From positions 186,001 to 250,000 of the forward strand of contig NZ_VTOX01000001.1 in NCBI RefSeq assembly GCF_012184415.1: a stretch of DNA of 64,000 bases, given 5' to 3'. This document shows positions 63,619-64,000 of the stretch, in pieces (positions within the stretch are counted from its first letter, which is position 1; every line of letters begins with the position of its first letter). Both the position numbers and the translations under genes were made by a program. This DNA comes from Ramlibacter lithotrophicus (GTDB taxonomy: Bacteria; Pseudomonadota; Gammaproteobacteria; Burkholderiales; Burkholderiaceae_C). Below the pieces are notes generated by a model, which saw only the letters and a list, made by a program, of their open reading frames with translations, did no database searches and was not told the DNA's origin.

Positions 63619-64000
63619 TTACAAGTCCGCTGGTGGCGGAAGCGGCACCGAGAGCTTGCCTGCCCACGCCTCGAGCGCCGGCATGATCGACGGATAGAGC
63701 GCCACACCCTGCGCGCGCTGCTGCGCGGCGAGCTGCAGGCCATGCTCGCCCGGCGTGCGCACCGGCGTACCCGCGTTCGCGGGACGCGAGGCGCGGCAGC
63801 GCTGCGTCACGGCGCCGGTCTGCCGCGTGAAGGCATCGATGCCCGCGAAGGCGCGCGGATCGATGATCTGCATGAACACGGTGGCGCCCCAGCCCTCGCG
63901 CGGATCGGCGCGGCCATGGCCGGCCAGGCCGCCCGTGAGCGCCTCGACCAGCAGCGTCAGGCCGTAGCCCTTGTGCCCGGAATCCATGCCACCGAGCGGC
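63619..64000 (-). CDS. Ldh-family (malate/L-lactate/ureidoglycolate) dehydrogenase, C-terminal part
   Basis: The 127 residues visible are the C-terminal end of an Ldh_2-type NAD(P)-dependent dehydrogenase: the MDSGHKGYGLTLLVEALTGG segment (with its conserved Gly-rich turn) then the FMQIIDPRAFAG strand. Its start lies beyond the window on the right. Such enzymes use sulfolactate, malate, ureidoglycolate or delta1-piperideine substrates. It converges with tctA, and a link to the imported carboxylate is plausible but not shown. Confidence 0.85.
   Translation of the reverse strand, partial: PLGGMDSGHKGYGLTLLVEALTGGLAGHGRADPREGWGATVFMQIIDPRAFAGIDAFTRQTGAVTQRCRASRPANAGTPVRTPGEHGLQLAAQQRAQGVALYPSIMPALEAWAGKLSVPLPPPADL

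Overview
The window is chromosomal DNA from a GC-rich betaproteobacterium, most likely a Comamonadaceae member of the Burkholderiales (Ramlibacter/Variovorax type). This is inferred from codon use, from the gene order rluD-scpB-rluB-ndk-rlmN-pilW-rodZ-ispG-hisS-yfgM-bamB-der-hfq-hflX-hflK-hflC-hisZ-purA, and from a dispersed GC-rich intergenic repeat of a kind typical of that family. No rRNA, tRNA, CRISPR array, insertion sequence or prophage is visible. Almost every base is coding, and many neighbours overlap by 1-8 bases.

Region 1 (0-21.4 kb) is conserved housekeeping: the end of a DinG-type helicase, bamD, rluD, scpB, rluB, ndk, rlmN, a PilW lipoprotein, rodZ, ispG, hisS, a YfgM-like protein, bamB, der, hfq, hflX, hflK/hflC, a DUF2065 protein, hisZ, purA and a phosphoribosyltransferase. 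It ends at a bidirectional terminator and a block of nested palindromes (21.40-21.58 kb).

Region 2 (21.6-36.9 kb) is mixed metabolism and transport: a PLP-dependent beta-lyase, mnmH, a tesA/ybbA pair whose divergent start codons share one CATG, rlmB, a sirtuin, a sensor kinase with a degenerate ATP-binding domain, formate-tetrahydrofolate ligase, a two-gene chromate transporter, a DMT exporter, a MarR-GNAT fusion, and a cupin/TetR pair around a 21-base palindrome.

Region 3 (36.8-45.9 kb) is catabolic: an SDR reductase, an SMP-30-type lactonase, a lipase-like protein without the usual serine, and a beta-oxidation cluster (thiolase, FadB/FadJ-type enzyme, coniferyl-aldehyde-type dehydrogenase, divergent LCAD-type acyl-CoA dehydrogenase).

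Region 4 (45.9-56.1 kb) is the most unusual part. It holds many small, hydrophilic or low-complexity proteins, a divergent FtsH-type membrane protease, and an encapsulin-type ferritin with neither targeting peptide nor encapsulin gene. Seven genes here and one at 39.2 kb share an upstream layout: a GTCC(T/G)ACA-like box 20-22 bases before a TANNNT hexamer, often with a second box about 23 bases further up. I propose this as an undescribed, probably stress-related regulon.

Region 5 (56-64 kb) has a PfpI-type protein, a cysteine-synthase-like enzyme, exporters, a GNAT acetyltransferase, a tripartite tricarboxylate transporter (tctCBA) behind a perfect palindromic operator, and the end of an Ldh-family dehydrogenase gene cut by the window edge.
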